From Nitrospira sp. CG24D (GTDB lineage Bacteria; Nitrospirota; Nitrospiria; Nitrospirales; Nitrospiraceae): 64,000 nucleotides of DNA. A program made the translations under genes and the position numbers. Numbering within the stretch: the stretch's first letter is position 1; each line of letters opens with the position of its first letter. The DNA lies in assembly GCA_002869855.2 (NCBI GenBank), contig NEWQ02000003.1, positions 1 through 64,000 on the forward strand, given 5' to 3'. The notes beneath the pieces are model-generated. The model was not told the DNA's origin and made no database searches. It worked only from the letters and a program-made list of their open reading frames with translations. This document shows positions 20,343 through 37,347 of this stretch, in pieces.

Positions 20343-21442
20343 ACCGTGGCTTTCGCCAATCGTTCGCGGGCCTGATGGATGGAACGAAGCAACACGTGAT
20401 GACTCCGGCACCCGACGATCAGTTTGGCATCAGAAATCACGACCGGCTTGTTCGGAACGAGGAACCGCTGCTTCAGTCTGGCAATCCTGGCCAGCGACTG
20501 CTCCAACCGCTCGGCGCTGATCGAACCATCAGCCACCGCGCTGTCCAGTGCGGTGATCGCCGCGATCTCCCGGTTGCGGTCCTTGCAGATCAGCGGCATA
20601 TCACAGCCTGCCTGGATGGCACGCACCGTCGCTTCCTCAATCCCATAGTGGTCGATGATCGCGTGCATCTCAAGATCATCGGTCAGCACTACGCCGTCAT
20701 ACTGTAATTCCCCGCGCAGGAAGTTCGTGATGATAGTCGGAGAAAGGGTCGCCGGCTTTTGATCGTCGAGAGCACGATACAGCACATGGGCCGTCATCAG
20801 CGCCGCGACCCCGTGGGCAGTGGCATGCCGGAACGGTGGAAATTCGACCTGCTCCAGCCGCTCTTTCGACGCCGTCACCACCGGCAATTCTTTGTGCGAG
20901 TCCGCGTTGGTATCGCCATGACCGGGGAAATGCTTTCCGCAGGCCACCACACGATTGTCCTGTAATCCTCCAATGGTGGCCAAACCCAACTCACAGACCG
21001 GGCCGGGCGTCGATCCGAAGGCCCGATCACCGATCACCGGATTGGCAGGATTGCTGTTCACATCCAACACCGGCGACATGTTCATGTTGATCCCGACGGC
21101 CCGGAGTTCCTTCGCAATCGTCGCCGCCGCCGCATAGGCAAGCTCCGACGAATTGCACCGACCCAAGACCTCGCAGGGAGGAAATATCGTGAACGTCTTC
21201 GGCAGCCGCGAGACCCGGCCGCCTTCCTGATCGATCGAAATTAACAGCGGCGAATGGGGGCTGCAGGCCTGCAAGGCATTGGTCAATTCGACAATCTGCT
21301 CGATCGATTCAAGATTCCGCGAGAAGAGAATCACGCCGCCCGGCTTGTACTCCTTGATGAACGCCGCCAGGTCGGGCGTGACCGAGGTCCCCTCGAACCC
21401 CACCATGAACAACTGGCCGATCTTCTCGCGCGACATGAGCAT
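20339..21442 (-). CDS. nagZ: beta-N-acetylhexosaminidase
   Basis: KHFPGHGDTNADSHKELPVV and GVVLTDDLEMHAI motifs of GH3 NagZ. Confidence 0.93.
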   Translation of the reverse strand: MLMSREKIGQLFMVGFEGTSVTPDLAAFIKEYKPGGVILFSRNLESIEQIVELTNALQACSPHSPLLISIDQEGGRVSRLPKTFTIFPPCEVLGRCNSSELAYAAAATIAKELRAVGINMNMSPVLDVNSNPANPVIGDRAFGSTPGPVCELGLATIGGLQDNRVVACGKHFPGHGDTNADSHKELPVVTASKERLEQVEFPPFRHATAHGVAALMTAHVLYRALDDQKPATLSPTIITNFLRGELQYDGVVLTDDLEMHAIIDHYGIEEATVRAIQAGCDMPLICKDRNREIAAITALDSAVADGSISAERLEQSLARIARLKQRFLVPNKPVVISDAKLIVGCRSHHVLLRSIHQARERLAKATV

Positions 21443-21463
21443 GGGCGATACCCCTTACCCTGA

Positions 21464-21550
21464 TTAGAGTGTCCGATCGATCAAATACTGAATGAGCAGG
21501 CGGGTGCCGATTACGGAAGGACCTTTATGAGCATGACTCCCGCTTCCCAA
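21464..21550 (-). pseudogene. remnant of a second leucyl aminopeptidase 3' end
   Basis: Minus-strand frame ends KGPSVIGTRLLIQYLIDRTL*, near-identical to the PepA C-terminus KGPSGIGTRLLIQYLIDRTL* encoded about 90 bp away. Confidence 0.75.
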
Positions 21551-21555
21551 CCAAA

Positions 21556-23064
21556 TCACAGCGTTCGATCGATCAAATATTGGATCAGTAGTCTCGTCCC
21601 AATTCCTGAGGGCCCTTTGGGAACATAGGCCCGCTCCCGCTCGCTCCAATCCGTGCTGGCGATATCCAGATGGACCCAGGGACAGTCGCCCACAAACTTG
21701 CTCAGGAACAACGCGGCCGTGATCATCCCGCCCCCACGGCCCCCGATGTTCCGCATATCGGCCACGTCGCTGCGCAGCTGTTCGAAATATTCATCCCAGA
21801 GCGGCATTTCCCACACCCGCTCGCCTGCGCGCAAGCCGGCCTTACGCACCGACTCCTTCACTCCGGCATCGGTCCCGAACATCCCGATGGCAAATTGTCC
21901 GAGCGCCACCACACAGGCGCCCGTGAGCGTTGCGATATCGATCAATGCCGCCGGCTTGTAGCGGGTCGCGTAGGCCAGCGCATCAGCCAGAATCAGGCGG
22001 CCTTCTGCATCGGTATTCTGCACTTCAACCGTCTTTCCGGACAGGGTCGTCACCACGTCGCCGGGCTTCATCGCCCGGCCGCCGGGCATGTTCTCAGCCA
22101 CCGGCAGAATGCTGATCAGATGCAGCGGCAGCTTCAAGCGCGCGGCCGCGCGGATCGAGGCCAGCACCTCGGCGCCGCCGGTCATGTCCGCCTTCATATG
22201 CTCCATGTTCTCCGCCGGCTTGAGGGAAATTCCGCCGGTATCGAACGTGATCGTCTTCCCGACCAGCACAACCGGACGTTCATCCTTCTTTTTCGATCCC
22301 TTGTATTCGAGGATGATGAACTTCGGCGGCTCATGGCTGCCTTGCGCCACGCCCAGCAACGCCCCCATCCCGAGCTTTTCAATATCTTTCCGCTCCAGGA
22401 TCTTCAGCGTGAGCGACTCTTCCTTCGCGATCGCCTTCGCCTCACTGGCAATTCTGGAAGGAGTCATAACATTCGAAGGATGATTACAGAGGTCCCGCAC
22501 CAGGACCGCGGCTTCAGCCGTCGCCACGCCGCGCCGGATCCCTTCGGCAATCGACTTGACCTCGCTCGTTTGAGCCGCCAGGAACAACAGCTCTTTCACA
22601 TCTTTTCCCGATGCGCCTTCGCTCCGATAGGCCGTGAACTGATAGCTGCCCAGAATGGCGCCCTCCGCCATCGCCTGCGCCACCTCAACGGCGGACGAGC
22701 CCTGCGGGGTCACGGACGGAACGGCGACCGTGAAGAAGCCGGCCTTGACCTGGCGCACGCGCTTCACCGCATGCCCCATGGCCTGCCGCAGCTGATCCAC
22801 CGTCACATCCTTCTCTTTTCCCAACCCCACCAGCAGAATCCGCTTGGCAGGCACCTTGCCTTGGGTGTGCACCAGCACGAGTTCATTGGCCTTGCCTTCA
22901 AATTCTTTCGACTGCAGCAACTCCTGTAACGCCCCGTTCATCGATTTATCGATCATCGTCGCCTGTTTTGAAAATACGTCGCCCTCGCAATGGGTCAGGA
23001 CCAAGACCTCCGTCGATTCGGTCTCCACTCGCCCAGCCCGTGCATCTACTCGCATGATCTTCAT
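21556..23064 (-). CDS. pepA: leucyl aminopeptidase
   Basis: VGKTITFDTGGISLKPAENMEHMKADMTGG, NTDAEGRLILADALAYA. Confidence 0.97.
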   Translation of the reverse strand: MKIMRVDARAGRVETESTEVLVLTHCEGDVFSKQATMIDKSMNGALQELLQSKEFEGKANELVLVHTQGKVPAKRILLVGLGKEKDVTVDQLRQAMGHAVKRVRQVKAGFFTVAVPSVTPQGSSAVEVAQAMAEGAILGSYQFTAYRSEGASGKDVKELLFLAAQTSEVKSIAEGIRRGVATAEAAVLVRDLCNHPSNVMTPSRIASEAKAIAKEESLTLKILERKDIEKLGMGALLGVAQGSHEPPKFIILEYKGSKKKDERPVVLVGKTITFDTGGISLKPAENMEHMKADMTGGAEVLASIRAAARLKLPLHLISILPVAENMPGGRAMKPGDVVTTLSGKTVEVQNTDAEGRLILADALAYATRYKPAALIDIATLTGACVVALGQFAIGMFGTDAGVKESVRKAGLRAGERVWEMPLWDEYFEQLRSDVADMRNIGGRGGGMITAALFLSKFVGDCPWVHLDIASTDWSERERAYVPKGPSGIGTRLLIQYLIDRTL

Positions 23065-23115
23065 TCACATCTCCTTCTATGATCGTCGTGCGCGGCACGA
23101 TGAACAAAACACTCG

Positions 23116-23784
23116 TCACACGCCCCGCATATCCGGGGCCCAGATATATTTGTGCATCTGCAATTGAAACCTGACTGATAGCCGGTCGGCCAAGATCCAC
23201 TCGGCAAGATGGCGGAGATCCAGCGATCCGAATACCGGGCTGAACAGCACGGTACAGCGATCCGCAAGACGATATTGCGCCACAATACCGCACGCCCACT
23301 CATAGTCTGCACGCGAGGCCAGGACGAACTTCGCTTCGTCCTTCGCTGTCAGGTAAGCGAGATTCGGCCAATGCATCCGATCCGTCATGCCACTCCCCGG
23401 GCATTTGACGTCCAGGATGAGTTTCGCCCGTTGATCGACCGGCTGCACGTCGATCGCACCACTGGTTTCGATCAAGACCGTATAGCCGGCATCGCACAGA
23501 CGAGCAATCAGTGGAAGCGCCTCCGGCTGCGCGAGTGGCTCGCCGCCGGTTACTTCAACCAGCTGACAGCCATACTCCCGAACTTTGCTCAGGATCTCGT
23601 CGAGGGAGAGAGTCGCCCCGCCGTAAAAGCTATACTCGGTATCGCACCAGGTACAACGGAGCGGACAACCCGTGAGCCGAACGAAGACGCAGGGCTGCCC
23701 CGCATACGTCGACTCTCCTTGGATACTATGAAACATTTCAGTAATCCGGAGCGTCTGTTCCTGGGATTGGAGGGGGGCATTCAT
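23116..23784 (-). CDS. queE: 7-carboxy-7-deazaguanine synthase
   Basis: FHSIQGESTYAGQPCVFVRLTGCPLRCTWCDTEYSFYGG radical SAM motif; start set at 23784. Confidence 0.93.
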   Translation of the reverse strand: MNAPLQSQEQTLRITEMFHSIQGESTYAGQPCVFVRLTGCPLRCTWCDTEYSFYGGATLSLDEILSKVREYGCQLVEVTGGEPLAQPEALPLIARLCDAGYTVLIETSGAIDVQPVDQRAKLILDVKCPGSGMTDRMHWPNLAYLTAKDEAKFVLASRADYEWACGIVAQYRLADRCTVLFSPVFGSLDLRHLAEWILADRLSVRFQLQMHKYIWAPDMRGV

Positions 23785-24470
23785 CGCCAGGACACCACCG
23801 GCCAGCCGTTGCGACGGGCCACACGGCCCATGCCGCGTATCGGATTCACGACTGTCGGATGCCCCACCGCGCCCAACAAAGCCTGATCTCCCGGGCTGTC
23901 GCCGTAGGCAAAGCAGGCATCGAGATCCAGTTCCAATTCCTGCGCCAGCCGGTGCACGAAGGTGAGCTTCCCCTCCCCGTACGGCAGCGGAGGAATCACC
24001 TGTCCTGTGTAGACTCCCTCCCTCTGCTCCAACTGACTGGCGACACACCGATCAACTTGCAGGGAGTCGGCGATGGGCTCCATCAGAAAATCGAGCGACC
24101 CCGTCAGCAGAATCACCAGATGCCCCTCACTCCGGTGCCGTTCAATCGCCGTCATGGCAGCGGGAGACACACGCGGGCAGAGGGCTTCACGACAAAATTC
24201 TTCACCAAGCGACTCAATGACTTGCGCCGGCTTTCCCGCCAGATACAATTTGCGTTCACGCAGCGGCTGCAGCGACAGCGACGGAAGATGCCGCAGCCAC
24301 CAGGCCACGCTTGCACGGGCTTCCGGCCAGCCGACCACTCCACGCTGCCGTAACCAGCGAAAAAATCCCACCTCACTGGCTTCGCCGGGCAAGAGCGTAT
24401 TGTCGACGTCGAAAAACGCGGCGATCGACGTGGCCACACGACGTTGGGATGCGGAGGAAGCAACCGACAT
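23781..24470 (-). CDS. HAD-IB family phosphatase (SerB-like)
   Basis: AAFFDVDNTLLPGEASEVGFF motif I, ILLTGSLDFLMEPIADSL, YGDSPGDQALL; ATGA overlap with queE. Confidence 0.88.
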   Translation of the reverse strand: MSVASSASQRRVATSIAAFFDVDNTLLPGEASEVGFFRWLRQRGVVGWPEARASVAWWLRHLPSLSLQPLRERKLYLAGKPAQVIESLGEEFCREALCPRVSPAAMTAIERHRSEGHLVILLTGSLDFLMEPIADSLQVDRCVASQLEQREGVYTGQVIPPLPYGEGKLTFVHRLAQELELDLDACFAYGDSPGDQALLGAVGHPTVVNPIRGMGRVARRNGWPVVSWR

Positions 24471-24551
24471 GGTGCAGACGATCTCCTCGACAGAAGGAAA
24501 CAGGGGAACATCAGCGTGAAAGTGGGGCGATTCTACCGGACGTCTCCTTTA

Positions 24552-24581
24552 TTGACAAGAATTTTGCCCTACTTCTATAAT
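24552..24581 (+). promoter_or_regulatory. consensus sigma70-type promoter
   Basis: TTGACA (24552-24557), 18-nt spacer, TATAAT (24576-24581). Confidence 0.7.
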
Positions 24582-24668
24582 GCGCCTCCCTCGGACCGTC
24601 GCACATCGTTCGTGAAGCGTCCCACGCAGATACGAAACTAGAGTGACGGTCTATTTCGTGACCGAGGT

Positions 24669-24791
24669 GCAGGAGCTTCAAAAATTCCTGCAACAAGGCC
24701 GCAGCGAGCGAAAGCCCGAGGCGTACTGCTGAGTACGTTGAGGGTTTGAGCGATGCGAGAATGCAGGTGCGGGAGTTTTTCAAGCTCCTGC
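24669..24791 (+). repeat. long imperfect inverted-repeat / structured element upstream of tRNA-Leu
   Basis: Outer arms GCAGGAGCTTCAAAAATTCCTGCA (24669-24692) and TGCGGGAGTTTTTCAAGCTCCTGC (24768-24791); inner hairpin centred on GTAC-TGCTGA-GTAC. Confidence 0.75.
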
Positions 24792-24796
24792 CGGTA

Positions 24797-24880
24797 GCCG
24801 AAGTGGTGAAATGGCAGACACGCACGTTTGAGGGGCGTGTGGCGCAAGCCGTGCGGGTTCAAGTCCCGCCTTCGGCACCA
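24797..24880 (+). tRNA. tRNA-Leu (anticodon GAG)
   Basis: Acceptor GCCGAAG/CTTCGGC, anticodon loop TTGAGGG, GGTTCAAGTCC, encoded CCA. Confidence 0.95.
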
Positions 24881-25353
24881 ACTTTTTCTCACTCGCCGAA
24901 CAGTCGCCTCACAGCAGGGCGCTCTGGCGAGTGGGATCTCGTACTCAAACACCTCGCCATTCTGGGCTGACTCGACACCGCTCACACCAGAAATCCTGGC
25001 ACAGCTCCATGAGCCCTCGGATTGTGCAAGCGACCAGGTTGCCACCCGGCCCATTTGGATCTGGACTTCTGGACTGTTCCATAGGACACTACCCCCCTCC
25101 TGACGCTGGGCTCAGGACCACCGGTGAGGGCGTGCGGCATGCGGTTCCGGCAACCCGATCTGCACCCACAGTCCTGGAATTTCTCGACGTGGCCGCTCGG
25201 TTTGCGCACAACTGACACCCTCCCAGCATTCGTTCTCGCTGATTTCCGACACCCCCACAGCACGCCTGGTACGCTCCCGCCACCGCGAATATCACGGCGC
25301 CGTCTTTTTGCAAAACCAATCCCTCTTCTCGCCATTCCCCAAGGAGTTTTCGT

Positions 25354-32322
<6,969 letters not shown>

Positions 32323-33221
32323 CCACGAAGTCGTTCGGGTGGGACTCAAGACCGTCCTCGCCCACCAGGATCGCATTACCGTCGTCGGAGAATCCTCGAC
32401 CGTCGCCGATGCCGTTCGGGATACGGCACGGCTGAAGCCGGACGTCATTCTCATGGACGTGCGGCTCCCGGACGGATCCGGTGTGGATGCCTGCCGGGAA
32501 ATCCTCACGACCCACCCCCACATTCGTGTCATTTTCCTCACCTCATATGCCGATGATGATTCGGTCCTCGCGGCCGTGTTAGCGGGCGCCCACGGGTATG
32601 TGCTGAAAGAGATCGATTCGGCCGCGCTGCTCCGCGCGGTGCATGCCGTGGCTGAAGGGCATTCCATTCTCGATCCTAGTGTCACAGAACGGGCGCTCAA
32701 ATGGCTGCGAGGCATCGGCCAGGGCTCAGCTCCTCCTGGGACCGAGCCGTTGTCTCCCCAAGAAGAGCGGGTGCTGGCCCTCGTCGCAGAAGGTCACACC
32801 AACAAGGAAATCGCCACCGCACTGAGCCTCAGCGATAAAACGGTCAAGAATTACTTAGCGAATGTCTTCCAGAAACTCCGCGTCACGCGGCGGGCCCAAG
32901 CCGCTGCTTTTTTCGCAAAGAGGAAACAATAGCTGGAGTCGGACGGCTCTACTTCAGTAGGTCCTATTTTTATTTAGGGACCACGCGTCTACCTCTAGGC
33001 TATTCGCATGAGTTTCTTTATACTTATCCGTAACCTATGGCGTGTTGTGCACCTATACCTCGTTGCTGCCCCCCTGTGATGCTGTTTGGTCCTTGCCTGT
33101 ATCAATTGGCTCTCCTCTGCGGTGTGGAAGCGCCCGGCCTGAGCACCGGGCCTCGGCTGGACCGGGAACGCGTTATCGAGAAGCCCCGCATGCCGAACCT
33201 GGCAACGCGTTGGAGCCCGGC

Positions 33222-36200
33222 ATGGATGTAACCGGCAATCTCTTGTTTGGCAGCGCCCTTCTCTCTGGAGCCGCTCTCTGGGCCTTCGTTCGTGAACGAC
33301 GGCACACGTTTCTTCAATCGAGGGTGATTGCCGCCACAAGCTCCAGCGTGCTTGTCACCGATGCCTCCGTCCCCCGCCATCCGATCATCCAGGCGAATCC
33401 GGCATTCCGGCTCTTGACCGGCTACGCAGAGAGCGAAGTCTTGGGACAATCGACTCACTTTCTGAACGGAGCCCACACCGACCGAACCGCAGTTGAGAAA
33501 ATCGGGCTGGCTCTTCAGGACAGCCGGGCTTGCCGCGTCACCGTCCGCCATTATCGGAAGAACGGCACTCCATTCTGGAACGAAGTCACGCTCTCCCCCG
33601 TCAAGAATCGGGCGGGAACTGTGATCCAGTTTATCTGGGTGATGAATGATGTCACCCAACGACAGCAGGCAGAAGAAGCTCTCAAACACACCCACGATCC
33701 CTCACATCTGTTGGCTGAACTCATGGCCGAGGCCATTCTGGTGATCGGCGAAGATAACCGCATTGTGTACGTCAATGCCGCCGGAATTCGACTCCTCGGA
33801 GCCACTTCTTCGGAACAACTCATTGGGAATCCCCTAGCGGCGATACTGCCCCCTGACCGGCAAGAGGCCGCGCGGCAACGCCTGCAGCACCTGCGCGGCT
33901 CAGGGGATCCTCGCACCTGTTACGAAGAGCGATTCGTCTGTTTGGATTCACACACGCTTCACAAAGTCGTCACGGTCATGGTCTCCGCCTCACCCGTGCT
34001 CTGGAAGGGAAGAGCGGCCACATTGTTCTCCTGCTCGGATCTGACCGCAGAACAACAGGCCCGTTCGACCACCCAGCGACTTCAACAACAATTAACGTCA
34101 ACCGAGACCGCGGCTCACCTTGGGAGCTGGGAATGGCATCCGGGAGACAACACCGCGCATTGGTCGAAGGAGCTGTACCGTATTTTGGGCCAGGAACAGG
34201 ACACAAGCCATGCCAGCCATGACCGGTTCCTGTCCTCGTTCCATCCGGACGATCGAGATCGTCTCCATATGGCCCTAGCACAGTATCTTGAGAACGGCAC
34301 ACCGCTGGATCTGAGCTGCCGTATTGTGCAACCGAATGGCACCGTTCGCCACGTGCACTGCCTCGGGGAAGCGATTGTCAGAGATGACCCGAATCAGCCA
34401 ATCCGGGTGAGCGGCACGCTTCAAGATCTCACTCCGCACGTGATGATGGAGCAGATCGCCCACGATCGGGATGAACAATTCAGGATGGTGGTGGAATCCG
34501 CCCCCAACGGCATCCTCCTGACGTCAGAGGACGGAACGATCACGCTGGCGAATGCGACACTCGAAAAGATATTCGGCTACGGTCACGGCGAACTCATCGG
34601 CCACTCGGTCGACATCCTGGTGCCGGATGAATTCAAGTCCAGCCACACGGATCAGCGCCGAAGCTTCTTCTCCTCACCCGTCTCTCGCCCGATGGGCGCC
34701 GGCCGTGAGTTTCTCGCGCGAAGGAAAGATGGGACGGAGATCTCCGTTGAAATCGGACTCGCCCCGCTTCGCACGTCGACCGGAGTTCATGTCCTCGCCA
34801 CCATCGTAGATATCTCCGCTCGCAAAGCCCTGGACGAACTGCTGCGTGAGAAGGACGACTTGAATCAAGCCGTGCTCGATTCACTGACGGCTGAAGTAGC
34901 CGTGCTCGACCAGGCCGGCCAAATTACGGCCGTGAACAAAGCCTGGAGACAATTCGCACCGATCGCCGCAGGCGAAGCGGCCCCGATCTCGCCCGGGCAG
35001 AACTATCTGAGCATTTGCAGAACCGCCGTCCAGCAAGGAGATGCCAGCGCACAGGAAGCCATCGAGGGAATCGAAGCCGTTCGAACCGGAAAACACGACC
35101 GGTTTTCCATGGAGTATGCGTGTCCGACCACTGACCAGTCTCGATGGTTTGCCATGACGGTGATGCCGCTCCGTGGACCCCAGGAAGGCCTGGTCATTAC
35201 CCATGAAGATATTTCCTCCCGCAAGCGTGCGGAACAGGAACGGGAACAGCTTCTGGTCCAGACGCAGCATTTGCAAAAAATGGAAGCGATCGGCACCTTG
35301 GCCGGCGGAATCGCGCACGAGTTCAACAATAGCCTGACCGCCGTCCTTGGGTTCAGTGAACTGGCCCTCAAAGCCCTCTCTAAAGATCACAAGGTCCGGA
35401 GACACCTCGATCAAATTATTGCCGCTGGACGAAAGTCTCGCGATCTGGTCCATCAACTCCTCACATTCAGCCAGCAAGGGCGCCATCTCAAACGCCCGCT
35501 CTCCTTGCATATTCTCATCAAGGAATCACTGAAACTGCTCCGGCCGCTCGTCCCCTCCTGGGTCCACGTCAACGAACGCATCCATGTGCCAACACCGCCG
35601 GTGTCCGCCGATTCGTCCCAGATGCATCAGATGCTGCTCAATCTTGTGGAGAACGCGTTGCGCGCGATGCAGAAAACGGGCGGGACCCTCACCGTCGCGC
35701 TGGAGGAAGTCCAGGTTGCGCAACTGCGAGTCGGCCCCCAGGCTCGATTGGAGCCAGGCGCTTATGCGCGGCTGATGGTCCAGGACACGGGGGAAGGGAT
35801 GCCGTCCGACATTCAGGAACGCATCTTCGATCCCTTCTTTACCACCAAGGATCTTGGCACCGGGCGCGGCATGGGCCTCGCGGTCGTGCATGGCATCATC
35901 ACAGCCCATGGCGGAACCATATTTGTGGACAGCGCCCCGGGAACCGGCACGACCGTCGAGGTCTACCTGCCGATTATCCCCACCCAGAACGCCACTGCCG
36001 TTTCTCCCAACGCCGAAGAGCCGCTGCCGCAAGGGCATGAGTGCGTCCTCTTTGTCGACGATGAGGAATCCCTTGCCCGTTTTGGAGGGGAGATGCTAGA
36101 GTCGCTGGGATACTATGCCGTGGTGCGTATGAGTGCATCGGAAGCCTTACAGGCGTTTCGCATGGCCCCCCAGCGGTTCGACCTTCTGATCACCGACGTC

Positions 36201-36491
36201 ACGATGCCGAACATGAGCGGCATTACCCTAGCGAAGGACTGTCGCCTCTTGCGTCCCGATCTTCCCATTATTCTCTGTTCAGGATCGGAACACACGTTGT
36301 CCGCAGAAGCCAAGCAAGTCCAAGGCTTGACCAAATATGTCTTAAAACCACTGATGCTGCAGGATGTGGCTCGCACAATCAGGCAGGTATTGGACCAAGC
36401 GGCCTCAGAGGCTCCGTCCGCCCATCAGCGATACCGTGAACTCGCCCGCGAACTTGTTGAGGAACACGATGCCATCAGTCCTAGTCGTTGA
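33222..36491 (+). CDS. PAS-containing hybrid sensor histidine kinase with C-terminal receiver
   Basis: TM near N-terminus, several PAS units, HisKA GTLAGGIAHEFNNSLTAVLGFSELAL, HATPase, receiver ECVLFVDDEESL. Confidence 0.92.
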   Translation: MDVTGNLLFGSALLSGAALWAFVRERRHTFLQSRVIAATSSSVLVTDASVPRHPIIQANPAFRLLTGYAESEVLGQSTHFLNGAHTDRTAVEKIGLALQDSRACRVTVRHYRKNGTPFWNEVTLSPVKNRAGTVIQFIWVMNDVTQRQQAEEALKHTHDPSHLLAELMAEAILVIGEDNRIVYVNAAGIRLLGATSSEQLIGNPLAAILPPDRQEAARQRLQHLRGSGDPRTCYEERFVCLDSHTLHKVVTVMVSASPVLWKGRAATLFSCSDLTAEQQARSTTQRLQQQLTSTETAAHLGSWEWHPGDNTAHWSKELYRILGQEQDTSHASHDRFLSSFHPDDRDRLHMALAQYLENGTPLDLSCRIVQPNGTVRHVHCLGEAIVRDDPNQPIRVSGTLQDLTPHVMMEQIAHDRDEQFRMVVESAPNGILLTSEDGTITLANATLEKIFGYGHGELIGHSVDILVPDEFKSSHTDQRRSFFSSPVSRPMGAGREFLARRKDGTEISVEIGLAPLRTSTGVHVLATIVDISARKALDELLREKDDLNQAVLDSLTAEVAVLDQAGQITAVNKAWRQFAPIAAGEAAPISPGQNYLSICRTAVQQGDASAQEAIEGIEAVRTGKHDRFSMEYACPTTDQSRWFAMTVMPLRGPQEGLVITHEDISSRKRAEQEREQLLVQTQHLQKMEAIGTLAGGIAHEFNNSLTAVLGFSELALKALSKDHKVRRHLDQIIAAGRKSRDLVHQLLTFSQQGRHLKRPLSLHILIKESLKLLRPLVPSWVHVNERIHVPTPPVSADSSQMHQMLLNLVENALRAMQKTGGTLTVALEEVQVAQLRVGPQARLEPGAYARLMVQDTGEGMPSDIQERIFDPFFTTKDLGTGRGMGLAVVHGIITAHGGTIFVDSAPGTGTTVEVYLPIIPTQNATAVSPNAEEPLPQGHECVLFVDDEESLARFGGEMLESLGYYAVVRMSASEALQAFRMAPQRFDLLITDVTMPNMSGITLAKDCRLLRPDLPIILCSGSEHTLSAEAKQVQGLTKYVLKPLMLQDVARTIRQVLDQAASEAPSAHQRYRELARELVEEHDAISPSR

Positions 36492-36840
36492 CGACGAAGA
36501 TCAAATCCGCCAACTGATCCGAGAGACTCTGGAGCAGGCGGGGTACGACGTACAGGAAGCCAGCAACGGGAAGCAGGGCCTGGAGCGGTATCGGACCAAG
36601 CCCGCGGATCTCGTCATCATGGACATTCTGATGCCCGATCAAGACGGGCTCGAAAGTATCATGACACTGCGCCGTGAGTTCCCGGCCTCGCGCGTGATTG
36701 CCATTACCGGTGGCAGCGACATGATTGGCATCCTGAATTTCCTCGATGTGGCCAAAATGCTTGGAGCCCGACGCACCCTTCAGAAACCGTTCGATATGCA
36801 GACGCTTCTGGATGCGGCCCAATCAGAACTCAGTCACTAG
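36469..36840 (+). CDS. single-domain response regulator (CheY-like)
   Basis: MPSVLVVDDEDQIRQLIRETLEQAGYDV...DLVIMDILMPDQDG...LQKPF; overlaps previous CDS. Confidence 0.92.
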   Translation: MPSVLVVDDEDQIRQLIRETLEQAGYDVQEASNGKQGLERYRTKPADLVIMDILMPDQDGLESIMTLRREFPASRVIAITGGSDMIGILNFLDVAKMLGARRTLQKPFDMQTLLDAAQSELSH

Positions 36841-36905
36841 CTCACGCCCACATCCCTCACTCCACGTTGACATCACGGCGTCCTGCCCGGCACACTGCCG
36901 CCTCC

Positions 36906-37343
36906 ATGTTTCCAGCCACTCAAAGAATCCTGCTGCTGAATATCAGCCTCGGCACACTCGTCGTGGCCATAGGATTCTGGCTGCTCTGGGGCACGCTGGC
37001 GCCCGAGGTGATTGTCCTGTGGGTCGCGCTGGTCGGATCGTTTTTATATTGGAAGTGCTGTACCATCACGGAGATTTGGGCCTGGTCGACACTGTTGCTC
37101 GGGCTCGAGAGCTTCGCGTGGCCGCTGCAACTGATGATACAGCTCAAATCAGCTGCATTAGTACCCTCTGATGAAGAAATGGGTACGATTCTCTCCGCGG
37201 TGGTCCTTGGTCTGTTCTCATCGGTCTTTTGGATGTCCTTTTCCTACGGCCTGTTCAAACGAAAGCCTGGAACACCTGCTCCCCCGACCACCCCCTCCAC
37301 ACCTGAACACACCAAACGGCCCTCACGCCAGAAAAAGCGATAG
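36906..37343 (+). CDS. hypothetical membrane protein
   Basis: Four hydrophobic helices, basic Pro-rich tail; start estimated at ATG 36906. Confidence 0.6.
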   Translation: MFPATQRILLLNISLGTLVVAIGFWLLWGTLAPEVIVLWVALVGSFLYWKCCTITEIWAWSTLLLGLESFAWPLQLMIQLKSAALVPSDEEMGTILSAVVLGLFSSVFWMSFSYGLFKRKPGTPAPPTTPSTPEHTKRPSRQKKR

Positions 37344-37347
37344 TCCC

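Noticed and set aside
21464-21649. ORF 21464..21649 as a functional small gene
   Set aside because: Its upstream part reads through pepA coding sequence in another frame; only the C-terminal tail is meaningful, so it is treated as a pepA remnant.
21670-22929. 419-aa plus-strand ORF antisense to pepA
   Set aside because: Arg/His/Gln-rich shadow ORF of pepA, no recognisable domain.
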